Below, piece after piece: positions 8,426 through 16,187 of a DNA stretch of 34,749 nt. The translations under genes were made by a program, and so were the position numbers. The first letter of the stretch is position 1. Every line of letters starts with the position of its first letter. Source of the stretch: JAFMKE01 sp964655225 (GTDB taxonomy: Bacteria > Bacteroidota > Bacteroidia > Chitinophagales > UBA8649); assembly GCA_964655225.1 (NCBI GenBank), contig CAZZMB010000024.1, positions 1 to 34,749 of the forward strand. The letters run 5' to 3'. The notes below the pieces were generated by a model. The model searched no databases, was not told the origin of the DNA, and saw nothing but the letters and a program-made list of their open reading frames with translations.

Positions 8426-9262
8426 ATGACCAGCAATGAAAACATTATTCAGTTAAACCAAACTATTGCTAATTTTCACCTTGCCGAAGCATTACAAGAT
8501 GAAGGAAAGATAGAACAAGCCAAGTCCATTTTCATCGCAGTTTTAGACATTTTCATAAAATTTAAAAAAGTCAATTGGCAACATGATACTCAGCTTAAAC
8601 TAGGTTCACTTTTTATTGAAATAGGAGAAATCGAGATTGGGTTAAATCACTATCTCAGTTGCAAAGAGCTAGTTAACATATCCTTATCTCAACAAGCCAA
8701 ACGAAAACTATCCTTACTTGCAATCCTTCAAAAATTTGGAAGCCCTAGTGCCAATCTCAAAAAACTATTAGACCTTATTCAATCACACCATTTAGACAAA
8801 GCAACTTATCTAGAAAGCTTGATAAGGCTTGTATATCTTTTTGATAAATTAAACTTGACAAAGAAACAATTTCGATTGATTACCATGATAAAAGGCCATC
8901 CATTAATTGAGCAGTATCCAAAAATTGAAATTATGAATACTGTATGTTTCGGGAATTATTTTCAAGCCAAAGGAAGCCTAAATATGGCATTTATCTTTTA
9001 CGCAAAAGCGATAGGAACTGCAAAAAAAAATCGTTTATTTATTCTAGCTACCGAGGCTATGTTCAAACTTGCTCAGCTTTATGTTAAAAACAATGAATTC
9101 AAAAAAGCAGAACGTATTTTGTTGGAATCTAGCAAATATGAGCTGCCGGATCAGCATAGTATAATGCTTCATGTAAATTTTCTATTACTAGAAGTCTACC
9201 AGCAACAAGGAAAATTCACTCAAAAGTACGAATTAGCAAATCGGATGACTATTTCCAACTAA
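8426..9262 (+). CDS. TPR-like helical-repeat protein, function unknown
   Basis: A 278-residue protein built of paired amphipathic helices, with TPR-like positions such as LAEALQDEGKIEQAKSIF (about 18-35), AFIFYAKAIGTAKK and KLAQLYVKNNEFKKAERIL (about 215-233). No signal peptide or membrane segment is seen, so it is probably a cytoplasmic scaffold or regulator. No effector domain is attached. It starts 57 bp from the divergent transporter gene, and its stop overlaps the stop of the convergent LuxE-type gene in the shared tetranucleotide CTAA. I do not recognise an orthologue; the TPR call rests on the alternating Ala/Leu/Tyr pattern only. Confidence 0.75.
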   Translation: MTSNENIIQLNQTIANFHLAEALQDEGKIEQAKSIFIAVLDIFIKFKKVNWQHDTQLKLGSLFIEIGEIEIGLNHYLSCKELVNISLSQQAKRKLSLLAILQKFGSPSANLKKLLDLIQSHHLDKATYLESLIRLVYLFDKLNLTKKQFRLITMIKGHPLIEQYPKIEIMNTVCFGNYFQAKGSLNMAFIFYAKAIGTAKKNRLFILATEAMFKLAQLYVKNNEFKKAERILLESSKYELPDQHSIMLHVNFLLLEVYQQQGKFTQKYELANRMTISN

Positions 9263-10227
9263 AAAGTCAACAGGGTGCATCCCCTGATTTGCGCATGGTC
9301 TATTCTTCCTATGACTTCAAATCTTCCATCATCTCTTACTATTCCTAAATCTGAAGTTTCAATAAATGAGCAAGAATATATGTTGGCTAAATCGATAACT
9401 TTAAGGACCCCACTTTTATTGACTTGCATTTTACTAAAAGGCTCTCCTATGGGTCTTGTGTAAACGCGCATCCATGGTGGGCAACTAAATATACCATTCT
9501 TCTTTGCATATGCTTGACTTAGTAATTCACACATCCCGTACTCCGAATAAATATCTTTTTGGTTCAACTTGCTTTTTAAGCTGTCATGAAGCTCAAATCG
9601 AGTGATTTCGACTCTTCTGCCTTTCATCCCTCCAGTTTCCATAATAATCAAATTACTCAAGTCAAGCGGGTATTGCTCTGCAAAATCCAAAAGAGCAAAA
9701 CTTGTCCCTACCAAAATTGTCTTTAACCTGGATTCATTAGCTTTTTTAAGCTTTTCAGCAAGATTTACATCATTAACATCAAGAAATTTACTACCATTGC
9801 TCTTCGTGCGTTCAATAATTTCATTGACCATGTACAAAAGTGAAGAGTTGGGATTCTTCTGATAGTTAGGCAGTAAAGCCAGCACACAGAGTTCATCTAG
9901 TGAGCCGAATTCAGCTTCAAAATTTAACAAAAAACTTGTTTCATAGATAGCATTATCCACTATATAGTGATGGCTGCTATCTCCTCCTGTACCACTACTT
10001 TTAAAGACTTTCGAAATCGATAAATTTTGACAAAATACACGTTGTGTTTTAAATAACTCAATAGGTAGGAATGGAATTTCTTCAATGCAAGTAAGTTGAT
10101 CGAATTGAAGACCAAGATGCTTAATATAGTTGCCATAGACTTCGTTCTCGGTCGCTTGAAAACGAAATATCTCTAATGCTTTAGCCTCAAAATCATCATC
10201 AGCCTTAAAAATATCAATAGAAGCCAT
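9259..10227 (-). CDS. LuxE/PaaK-type acyl-activating (acyl-protein synthetase) family protein
   Basis: A 322-residue member of the adenylate-forming LuxE family. Seen are FLPIELFKTQRV (about 53-64), the P-loop-like SSGTGG (about 77-82), an ETGGMKGRR segment in the middle and YGMCELLSQAY (about 235-245), matching the ATP/AMP-binding motifs of the superfamily. LuxE activates a fatty acid as acyl-AMP and forms an acyl-protein thioester. No LuxC, LuxD or luciferase genes are nearby, so bioluminescence is not implied. In Bacteroidota such orphans are often assumed to serve lipid or polysaccharide acylation. It has its own promoter at 10268-10261 and converges on the TPR-like gene with overlapping stops. 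Confidence 0.85.
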   Translation of the reverse strand: MASIDIFKADDDFEAKALEIFRFQATENEVYGNYIKHLGLQFDQLTCIEEIPFLPIELFKTQRVFCQNLSISKVFKSSGTGGDSSHHYIVDNAIYETSFLLNFEAEFGSLDELCVLALLPNYQKNPNSSLLYMVNEIIERTKSNGSKFLDVNDVNLAEKLKKANESRLKTILVGTSFALLDFAEQYPLDLSNLIIMETGGMKGRRVEITRFELHDSLKSKLNQKDIYSEYGMCELLSQAYAKKNGIFSCPPWMRVYTRPIGEPFSKMQVNKSGVLKVIDLANIYSCSFIETSDLGIVRDDGRFEVIGRIDHAQIRGCTLLTF

Positions 10228-10260
10228 TATACTTTTTTACTCAAAAAATGGTTATTATTG

Positions 10261-10268
10261 CAAAGTTA
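10261..10268 (-). promoter_or_regulatory. Bacteroidota -7 element (TAACTTTG) for the LuxE-type gene
   Basis: TAACTTTG on the minus strand, followed by C, lies 33 bp before the LuxE-type start. On the plus strand a near-consensus TATTATTG (10253-10260) abuts it just before the lipoprotein start at 10271, so the two promoters are back to back. Confidence 0.55.
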
Positions 10269-10270
10269 GT

Positions 10271-10786
10271 ATGCAAAAATTTATTAAGCTATTTGTTGTC
10301 GGGCTGTTATTAACATTCCTAGCCTCATGTGTCTCAGAGCCTGAATATCCGATTGAACCAGTGATTGGCTATGTAGGTGCCTCGAAAACTATGGTTAATG
10401 AATTCGATAGCCTTACCCTAACTTTTAGTTTCACAGATGGAGATGGAGATTTAGGGAAAGAACGTTCCCAGAATTCAAACTGTTCAGATTTTTGTAGCTA
10501 TGCAGGCGATACTTCCTGTTTCCAAGATCCCTTTTTTGCATGTTTTTTCATTGATCAAAGAGACAGTTGTTATGGTGCTTTGACGCTGCCTAACCTTGAA
10601 CCCAATGGAAATATAAAAGCAATATCAGGTGAAATTGATATCGTGATTCCGCCAGTTTTTTGTAAATGCGGCAACAATGCTTGTCCTCCATCGCAGGATG
10701 TAGTCTACCAAATTATTGTTTCGGATTTCGCCGGCAACTTATCTAACCTTATTTTATCAGAGCCTATTACTATAATTTGTAATTAG
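10271..10786 (+). CDS. Cysteine-rich putative lipoprotein
   Basis: A 171-residue protein with a lipoprotein signal peptide; the lipobox LASC places the lipidated Cys at residue 20. The mature part starts with an acidic/proline linker (SEPEYPIEP), contains a DGDGDLG turn (56-62, often seen in Bacteroidota surface lipoproteins and possibly calcium-binding), and has nine further cysteines at 71, 75, 83, 91, 100, 131, 133, 138 and 170. These probably form disulfides in the periplasm or on the cell surface. No family assigned. The ATG lies only 10 nt after a near-consensus TATTATTG element, so the leader must be very short. Its stop is 3 bp from the convergent reductase-like gene. Confidence 0.8.
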   Translation: MQKFIKLFVVGLLLTFLASCVSEPEYPIEPVIGYVGASKTMVNEFDSLTLTFSFTDGDGDLGKERSQNSNCSDFCSYAGDTSCFQDPFFACFFIDQRDSCYGALTLPNLEPNGNIKAISGEIDIVIPPVFCKCGNNACPPSQDVVYQIIVSDFAGNLSNLILSEPITIICN

Positions 10787-10789
10787 GCC

Positions 10790-11545
10790 TTACCAAATAA
10801 ATGGTAATATTGCTTTTCTTTCTTTGGGATAATTCGGAAACTTCTCTAGATACCATTTATGATGCGATATAGCCCTAGGAACTAAGTTAGCGAAGGTCCA
10901 TATAAAGAAAGATAATGAAGGTAAACACCAAGTCATTATTGCAAATCCGAACCACTCAACCAATTCTCCGAATAAATTGGGACAAGAAAGATACTTAAAC
11001 AAAAACCCATTCGGAATCTTGTAATTCGTTTCACCAGGTGCTCTCAAATTAATCAAGAGATAATCGCTGTACTGATTGATTCCAAAACCGATAATAAATA
11101 ATGAGAATCCAAGAATAAACTGCCAGGACACGAACCAATCGACAGAATAAATAGTAGGATTTTCAGCCAAAAAACTAGCGATCAAATACGTATTCACCGA
11201 ATTGAACAAAATAGCTGAAAGTGCGATAATTACAGGCATCTTTTTCCCTGATGTTTTAATCCGAAAAGGATAAATAAAAGCCCTATTGAAATAATGAACC
11301 ACCCAAGCTACTACAAACACCGTCACTCCTTGATTGATATAAGCGTTGCCTTTTAGAAAAAAATATAGGAAAAGCACTAATGCTGGCATTTCCATTAAAA
11401 TCCATCCTATTTTATTACTTAACATAGGGCCCCAATTACTGGAGGAATGCCTGCCGTAAGGAGCTGCTTTAAAAAACAAGAGATAGAAAAACGTAAGAAT
11501 TGCAATACTTATCCAAATCCATGTAAATGTAAAAAGTGAGGGCAT
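10790..11545 (-). CDS. Steroid 5-alpha-reductase-like (PF02544-type) membrane protein
   Basis: A 251-residue integral membrane protein beginning MPSLFTFTWIWISIA, with about six hydrophobic helices. The C-terminal signature is clear: YKIPNGFLFKYLSCPNLFGE, then FFIWTFANLVPRAISHHKWY and KERKAILPFIW, as in 3-oxo-5-alpha-steroid 4-dehydrogenases, which reduce an enone double bond with NADPH. The bacterial substrate is unknown; lipids or sterol-like molecules are candidates. An open frame runs upstream to 11602, but the -7 element at 11574-11567 supports the ATG at 11545. It is divergent from mnmA, which shares the 56-bp spacer. A second, differently built member of the broad superfamily (DUF1295) lies at 19224-20090. 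Confidence 0.85.
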   Translation of the reverse strand: MPSLFTFTWIWISIAILTFFYLLFFKAAPYGRHSSSNWGPMLSNKIGWILMEMPALVLFLYFFLKGNAYINQGVTVFVVAWVVHYFNRAFIYPFRIKTSGKKMPVIIALSAILFNSVNTYLIASFLAENPTIYSVDWFVSWQFILGFSLFIIGFGINQYSDYLLINLRAPGETNYKIPNGFLFKYLSCPNLFGELVEWFGFAIMTWCLPSLSFFIWTFANLVPRAISHHKWYLEKFPNYPKERKAILPFIW

Positions 11546-11566
11546 AAATTTTTTTTTGTCTAAAAA

Positions 11567-11574
11567 CAAAGCTA
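11567..11574 (-). promoter_or_regulatory. Bacteroidota -7 element (TAGCTTTG) for the reductase-like gene
   Basis: TAGCTTTG on the minus strand ends 21 bp before the ATG at 11545 and decides that start. It forms a divergent pair with the mnmA element at 11589-11596. Confidence 0.6.
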
Positions 11575-11588
11575 CGAATTTCACTTCG

Positions 11589-11596
11589 TATCTTTG
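11589..11596 (+). promoter_or_regulatory. Bacteroidota -7 element (TATCTTTG) for mnmA, leaderless arrangement
   Basis: TATCTTTG matches the consensus and ends only 5 bp before the mnmA ATG, so transcription should begin at or within a few nt of the start codon. TACGAA (11573-11578) and TTCGTA (11585-11590) form an inverted repeat that links the two divergent -7 elements. Confidence 0.55.
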
Positions 11597-11601
11597 TCGC
11601 A

Positions 11602-12780
11602 ATGTCGAAAAGAGTAGTTGTTGGTTTGTCGGGTGGAGTTGATAGCAGTGTAGCTGCCTTCATGCTGAAAGAACAGGGATATGAAGTTATTGCCATTTTT
11701 ATGCGAAACTGGGTAGATGACGAAGTTATTATCTCGGAGGAATGCCCATGGGTAGAGGATAGTAACGATGCATTATTGGTAGCCGATAAACTGGATATAC
11801 CTTTTCATGTTATCGATTTTAGTAAAGAATATAAGGAGCGAATAGTCGACTATATGTTTAGTGAGTATAAGGCAGGCAGAACGCCTAATCCGGATATTCT
11901 TTGTAATCGTGAAGTAAAATTTGATTTGTTTCTCGAAAAGGCCTTAAACCTTAAAGCCGACTTTGTAGCTACCGGTCATTATTGCCAAAAAACAACAACA
12001 ACTAAGGACGGAAAAGAGCTTCACCACTTATTGGCTGGGGAAGACAGCAACAAAGACCAAAGCTATTTCTTGTGTCAGCTGAGTCAAAATCAGCTGGCAA
12101 AAGCCCTGTTCCCCATAGGGCATTTAGAAAAAAGTGAAGTCAGAAAAATAGCGAACGAACAAGACCTTGTTACTGCAAATAAAAAAGACTCGCAAGGTTT
12201 ATGCTTTATTGGCAAAGTTCGCTTGCCTGAGTTTCTGCAACAACAATTAAAACCGAAAAAGGGAAATATTATTCAGGTGTCGGCAGACCACCCTATGTAT
12301 GAAAAAGATTGGAACAACAAAGATTGGTCAGAGCTAGCTAGACCATTCACCTACGAGATTGAGGATGGAGAGATTGTTGGTCGACATCAGGGAGCACATT
12401 ACTTCACCATAGGACAACGAAAAGGACTTGGAGTAGGCGGAACTTCACTCCCCTTATTTGTTATTGCCACAGATACAGAAACAAATACTATTTATGTTGG
12501 ACTTGGCGAGCACCATCCGGGCTTAAAACGTAAAGTGCTAAAAGTTGAGGCAAAGGATATTCATTGGCTTCAAGAAAACCTGCGATTAAAAGCAAATCAA
12601 TCCCTTTCTTGTAAAGCACGAATCCGCTATAGACAAGCCTTAAATCCGTGTATACTCATTCAAAAAAATGATGATTTGTATGTGATTTTTGATAAGTTCC
12701 AAAAAGGAATTGCAGCAGGTCAATTTGCAGCATGGTACCGTGAAAATGAACTCTTAGGAAGCGGTGTTATTTCTGCATAG
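11602..12780 (+). CDS. mnmA: tRNA-specific 2-thiouridylase MnmA
   Basis: A 392-residue enzyme that adds sulfur to U34 of tRNA-Lys, -Glu and -Gln using ATP and a persulfide relay. The PP-loop GLSGGVDSS is at residues 8-16. The nucleophile Cys101 lies in PDILCNREVKF and the persulfide Cys201 in SQGLCFIGKVRLPEF. FTIGQRKGLGVGG marks the adjacent central domain, and the C-terminal beta-barrel ends with FAAWYRENELLGSGVIS. Length and motifs are normal for the family. The PP-loop is so close to the N-terminus that the ATG at 11602 is the only reasonable start. Given the promoter at 11589-11596 the mRNA appears leaderless or nearly so. Confidence 0.97.
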   Translation: MSKRVVVGLSGGVDSSVAAFMLKEQGYEVIAIFMRNWVDDEVIISEECPWVEDSNDALLVADKLDIPFHVIDFSKEYKERIVDYMFSEYKAGRTPNPDILCNREVKFDLFLEKALNLKADFVATGHYCQKTTTTKDGKELHHLLAGEDSNKDQSYFLCQLSQNQLAKALFPIGHLEKSEVRKIANEQDLVTANKKDSQGLCFIGKVRLPEFLQQQLKPKKGNIIQVSADHPMYEKDWNNKDWSELARPFTYEIEDGEIVGRHQGAHYFTIGQRKGLGVGGTSLPLFVIATDTETNTIYVGLGEHHPGLKRKVLKVEAKDIHWLQENLRLKANQSLSCKARIRYRQALNPCILIQKNDDLYVIFDKFQKGIAAGQFAAWYRENELLGSGVISA

Positions 12781-12810
12781 ATTGTTACCTTTATTGCATA
12801 AACAAACACC

Positions 12811-14043
12811 ATGAATAAGATTTTAGCCTTACTTATTGTTTCCTTATCACTAAATTTTGCTGCAGCGAATAATTTTTTAGTGAGTTATGAAAAAAAAGCC
12901 ACTTTTACGAAAGAAGAGCTAAAAGCTAAATGGAAAGAAAATAAAATTAAAGAATTTATTACTCCTGTTAAATATTCAGTGGATGTCTATGAAATAATTT
13001 ATAAATCTCGCTGGCATGACGGGACCGAGGTCTTAGCTTCAGGTTATTATTATATTCCAGCAGCATATGATGAAGCACTTCCAACCATGATAATGAATCA
13101 TGGAACACAACTAAAAAAAGATTTCGAGGTTCGTTTAAGAGGATTGCAAGTGGGTTGCATTGCCTTTGCTACGGATGGCTATCTTTCGGCTTTCCCTCAT
13201 TATATTGGTTTAGGTAAAGGAGAAAAAAGCCATTTGTATCAAATCGCTGAAAGTGAGGCTTACTCAAATATTGATATGCTTCGAGCAATTCGAGAATTTA
13301 ATAAAGAAATGGACATAAGTTCAAATCATCAACTTTTTTTAACGGGTTATTCGCAAGGGGGTCATGCGACTATGGCGGCGCATAAAATGATCCAAGAAGA
13401 ATATGATACAGAATTCAAAGTAACTGCATCTGCTCCAATGAGCGGAGCTTACGACATGACTGGCGTGCAAGCGGGAGTCATGTATGAAAAATATGACCAT
13501 CAAGCATATCTACCCTACCTCCTACTCTCTTTAGAGAAACAATACAATTTTTGGGATGGCGATATTTACGAAGTATTCAAGGAGCCTTATAGATCCATAA
13601 TAAAAGAAAAATTAAACCACCAGCATAATCTAAATGAAGTATCGAAACTCTTACCAGAAATTCCGGCAGACATGATTGTCGATTCTCTAGTCATTGAGTT
13701 TAAAGAGAACCCTGATTTTATTTTCACTAAAATGCTCGAAAAAAACAACAACTACGATTGGAAGCCAGAAAGTCCTATGATGCTTTGTTACTGTAAAAAT
13801 GATGAGCAGGTGACCTACAAAAATGCATTTGTGGCTCATGATGCTATGGTGGAAAATGGAGCAAAGCGAATAATTCTAAGAAGTGGTGGCGACAAATACG
13901 GACATAATAAGTGTGCCCTATTCTCCATGATGTACACCAAATTCTTTTTTGACAGCATTAAAAATGGAAAAGAAAAAGGAAAGAAAGGAAAATTAATGAA
14001 ACGCTTTCTACTATCATTAGCCAAAATTGCAGTTAAACCATAG
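12811..14043 (+). CDS. Secreted alpha/beta hydrolase (secretory-lipase-like)
   Basis: A 410-residue protein with a Sec signal peptide (MNKILALLIVSLSLNFAAAN) that appears to be cleaved near residue 19. The hydrolase core shows an oxyanion-region NHGTQ (about 96-100), the nucleophile elbow GYSQGGH with Ser181, and a later LCYCKNDEQV segment that would carry the acidic residue. A GHNKC near the end is the probable His. The G-Y-S-Q-G-G-H elbow resembles secreted lipases and esterases. The C-terminus is strongly basic (KGKKGKLMKR). The substrate is unknown. It is 30 bp after mnmA, with TACCTTTA (12786-12793), one base off the promoter consensus, in between, so it may be transcribed independently. 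Confidence 0.85.
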   Translation: MNKILALLIVSLSLNFAAANNFLVSYEKKATFTKEELKAKWKENKIKEFITPVKYSVDVYEIIYKSRWHDGTEVLASGYYYIPAAYDEALPTMIMNHGTQLKKDFEVRLRGLQVGCIAFATDGYLSAFPHYIGLGKGEKSHLYQIAESEAYSNIDMLRAIREFNKEMDISSNHQLFLTGYSQGGHATMAAHKMIQEEYDTEFKVTASAPMSGAYDMTGVQAGVMYEKYDHQAYLPYLLLSLEKQYNFWDGDIYEVFKEPYRSIIKEKLNHQHNLNEVSKLLPEIPADMIVDSLVIEFKENPDFIFTKMLEKNNNYDWKPESPMMLCYCKNDEQVTYKNAFVAHDAMVENGAKRIILRSGGDKYGHNKCALFSMMYTKFFFDSIKNGKEKGKKGKLMKRFLLSLAKIAVKP

Positions 14044-14125
14044 GTTCTTAATAGAAAGATTAGCTGAAGTATAATTCTTCCCAATTTATTATTGAACAAA
14101 TCAATTATTAAGCGGTTTGGTATGC

Positions 14126-14815
14126 ATGAAGAACTATCTAATAATAGGAGCATCATCAGGAATTGGTAAAGCCCTAGCCGAACAACTGGCGCAAGAAGAA
14201 AACCATGTGATTGGGACCTATAATCAAACAGAAATAACAAGCGATACGATAAAGTACCACCATCTTGATGTGACACAAGATTTTGATACAAATTTCATTC
14301 CCGAACAATTAGATGGCTTGGTGTATTGTCCTGGATCAATCAATCTCTTGCCGTTTAGAAGAATTAAACAAGAAGCATTTCTAGCAGATTATAAGCTGCA
14401 GGTTTTAGGAGCAATAAAGATTATTCAAGCAGCTTTCCCTGCACTTAGAAAGTCAGGTAATGCTTCTATCGTGCTTTTTTCAACCGTAGCCGTCCAAGCT
14501 GGATTCAATTTTCATTCGCAGGTTGCTGTTTCGAAAGGTGCTATTGAAGGTTTAACCAAAGCTCTAGCAGCAGAATTTGCTCCAACAGTGCGTGTAAATG
14601 CAATTGCTCCTTCCCTCACCGATACGCCACTGGCAGGCAAGATGCTGGATAAACCAGAAAAGAAGGAAGCGAATGCTCAAAGGCATCCGTTAAAACGAAT
14701 AGGCGAAGCGACTGATATTGCTCAAACTGCAGCCTTCTTATTATCTGATCAAGCGTCTTGGATAACTGGTCAAATCATTCATGTTGACGGAGGAATGTCT
14801 ACACTTAAAGTTTAA
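14126..14815 (+). CDS. SDR-family protein lacking the catalytic tyrosine
   Basis: A 229-residue Rossmann-fold protein. The NAD(P)-binding GASSGIG is at residues 8-14, and the YCPG segment (67-70) stands in the place of NAG. Catalytic-region Ser119 and Lys137 are present, but the position four before the Lys (133), normally Tyr, is Val within SQVAVSKGAIEG. The C-terminal DGGMSTL fits the SDR fold. Without the Tyr, classical hydride transfer is doubtful, although sequences of this style seem to form a subclade. The frame is open to a TTG at 14117, but the ATG at 14126 is preferred. It appears to be the first gene of the photolyase-associated operon; TATTATTG at 14087-14094 is a weak promoter candidate. 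Confidence 0.9.
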   Translation: MKNYLIIGASSGIGKALAEQLAQEENHVIGTYNQTEITSDTIKYHHLDVTQDFDTNFIPEQLDGLVYCPGSINLLPFRRIKQEAFLADYKLQVLGAIKIIQAAFPALRKSGNASIVLFSTVAVQAGFNFHSQVAVSKGAIEGLTKALAAEFAPTVRVNAIAPSLTDTPLAGKMLDKPEKKEANAQRHPLKRIGEATDIAQTAAFLLSDQASWITGQIIHVDGGMSTLKV

Positions 14816-14820
14816 AGAAG

Positions 14821-15096
14821 GTGATACTTAGCGAACGAGATGTAGACAGAATCATTGAAATGGCTTGGGAGGATAGAACACCTTTCGAAGCGATCAAATT
14901 ACAATTTAATATGACCGAAAAACAGGTCATTAAATTGATGAGGAGCAATTTGCGAGAAAGGAGCTTTAAAAATTGGAGGCAACGCGTAAATAGTGGGGTA
15001 AGCCAAAAACATCTCAAAAAAAGGTCCAAGGAAATTGATCGTTTTAAATGCTCAAGACAAAGAAGTATAAGTTTCAATAAAATATCAAAGCGTTGA
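14821..15096 (+). CDS. TIGR03643/DUF2805 family small basic protein
   Basis: A 91-residue basic protein starting from GTG. It carries the family pattern IIEMAWEDRTPFEAIKLQF (about 11-29), then EKQVIKLMR (33-41) and SFKNWRQRV (48-56), and ends with a very basic tail. The first half resembles a small helix-turn-helix, but DNA or RNA binding has not been shown from sequence. Members of this family are often found beside cryptochrome/photolyase and DUF2256 genes, as here. It begins 5 bp after the SDR stop, and its stop overlaps the next start in TTGA, which supports translational coupling. Function unknown. Confidence 0.88.
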   Translation: MILSERDVDRIIEMAWEDRTPFEAIKLQFNMTEKQVIKLMRSNLRERSFKNWRQRVNSGVSQKHLKKRSKEIDRFKCSRQRSISFNKISKR

Positions 15097-16184
15097 TTTT
15101 CCCTACCTCCTATGCTGAGATTATCCAATCGCTTGATGAGTTTGATCCAAAGTCTTATGCAAAAACTCGAAACTTTGGCGATGGACAGGTAAGCCGATTG
15201 TCCCCTTATATATCTCGTGGAGTTATTTCTACTCGACAAGTATTTGAAGGGCTAAAAGCGAAGAATTATCCTTTTCAGCAAATAGAAAAATTTATCCAAG
15301 AGCTAGCATGGCGTGACTATTGGCAGCTTATTTGGGTGGCTAAAGGTGCTGAAATAAATGAAGATTTAAAACATCCTCAAACGCCTGTTATTCATCGTGA
15401 AATGCCCTCAAATATCGAAAGTGCACAAACCACTATAAACGTGATCGATAGTGCTATTAAAGACCTAAAAGCAACGGGGTATATGCACAACCATATGAGA
15501 ATGTATGTGGCAGCAATTGTTTGCAATAATGGAAAAAGCCATTGGAAAACCCCTGCTAAATGGATGTATTACCATTTATTAGATGCTGATTGGGCGAGTA
15601 ATGCCTTAAGCTGGCAATGGGTCGCTGGCACAAACTCAAACAAAAAATACATCGCCAACCAAGAAAATATTAATAAGTATTTCCATAGTAATCAACAGTA
15701 CACGTTTCTGGATAAAAGCTATGACGAAATAGCTGAAATGAAATGTCCTGATGTTTTAAAATCGAGCAGTTATCCTAAACTTATAACCGATCTACCCCCA
15801 GCACAAGATTTGAAAATTGACTCTTCCCTACCAACTTTCATTTATAATGAATATAATTTGGATCCGAAATGGCGAAAAGAAACTGAAGGTAATCGAATCT
15901 TACTTTTAGATCCAAAAAAGTTTAGTGAATTACCTATGTCCCCGCTCACTATAGAATTTTTGATAAACCTAGGCAAGAACATTCCATCTCTTCAAATATA
16001 TACAGGCAGCTATTCCCAGATGCGAAAAACGTATCAAATGGATGTCATCTATTATAAAGAACATCCCTTAAATATAGACTATCAGGGAAATATGGATTCA
16101 CGTGATTGGCTTTCATCAATCAAGGGATACTATCCATCATTTTTTGCATTTTGGAAAAAGTGTAAAAAAGAAATTAAATATTAA
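15093..16184 (+). CDS. Photolyase/cryptochrome FAD-domain protein without the N-terminal photolyase domain
   Basis: A 363-residue protein starting from TTG (15093), which overlaps the previous stop by 4 nt. Residues about 27-215 match the photolyase FAD-binding domain: SRLSPYISRGVIS (34-46), FIQELAWRDYWQL (67-79), TGYMHNHMRM (128-137) and DADWASNALSWQWVAGT (164-180). The alpha/beta antenna domain that normally precedes it is absent. After about residue 245 there is instead a Rossmann-like segment (NRILLLDPKKF at 267-277, LQIYTGSY at 300-307, DWLSSIKGYYPSFFAFW at 338-354). The order of domains therefore looks inverted relative to ordinary photolyases. DNA repair or light sensing are both possible. 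No in-frame ATG occurs upstream of the conserved domain. Confidence 0.85.
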   Translation: MIFPTSYAEIIQSLDEFDPKSYAKTRNFGDGQVSRLSPYISRGVISTRQVFEGLKAKNYPFQQIEKFIQELAWRDYWQLIWVAKGAEINEDLKHPQTPVIHREMPSNIESAQTTINVIDSAIKDLKATGYMHNHMRMYVAAIVCNNGKSHWKTPAKWMYYHLLDADWASNALSWQWVAGTNSNKKYIANQENINKYFHSNQQYTFLDKSYDEIAEMKCPDVLKSSSYPKLITDLPPAQDLKIDSSLPTFIYNEYNLDPKWRKETEGNRILLLDPKKFSELPMSPLTIEFLINLGKNIPSLQIYTGSYSQMRKTYQMDVIYYKEHPLNIDYQGNMDSRDWLSSIKGYYPSFFAFWKKCKKEIKY

Positions 16185-16187
16185 GAC

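Noticed and set aside
13836..14291. A 151-codon minus-strand open frame
   Set aside because: It overlaps the hydrolase C-terminus and the SDR N-terminus, both with strong motifs, and looks like composition-driven shadow.
14805..15239. A 144-codon minus-strand open frame over TIGR03643 and the photolyase start
   Set aside because: The plus strand carries a clear family match in the same bases; the antisense product is low-complexity Leu/Ser/Arg text.
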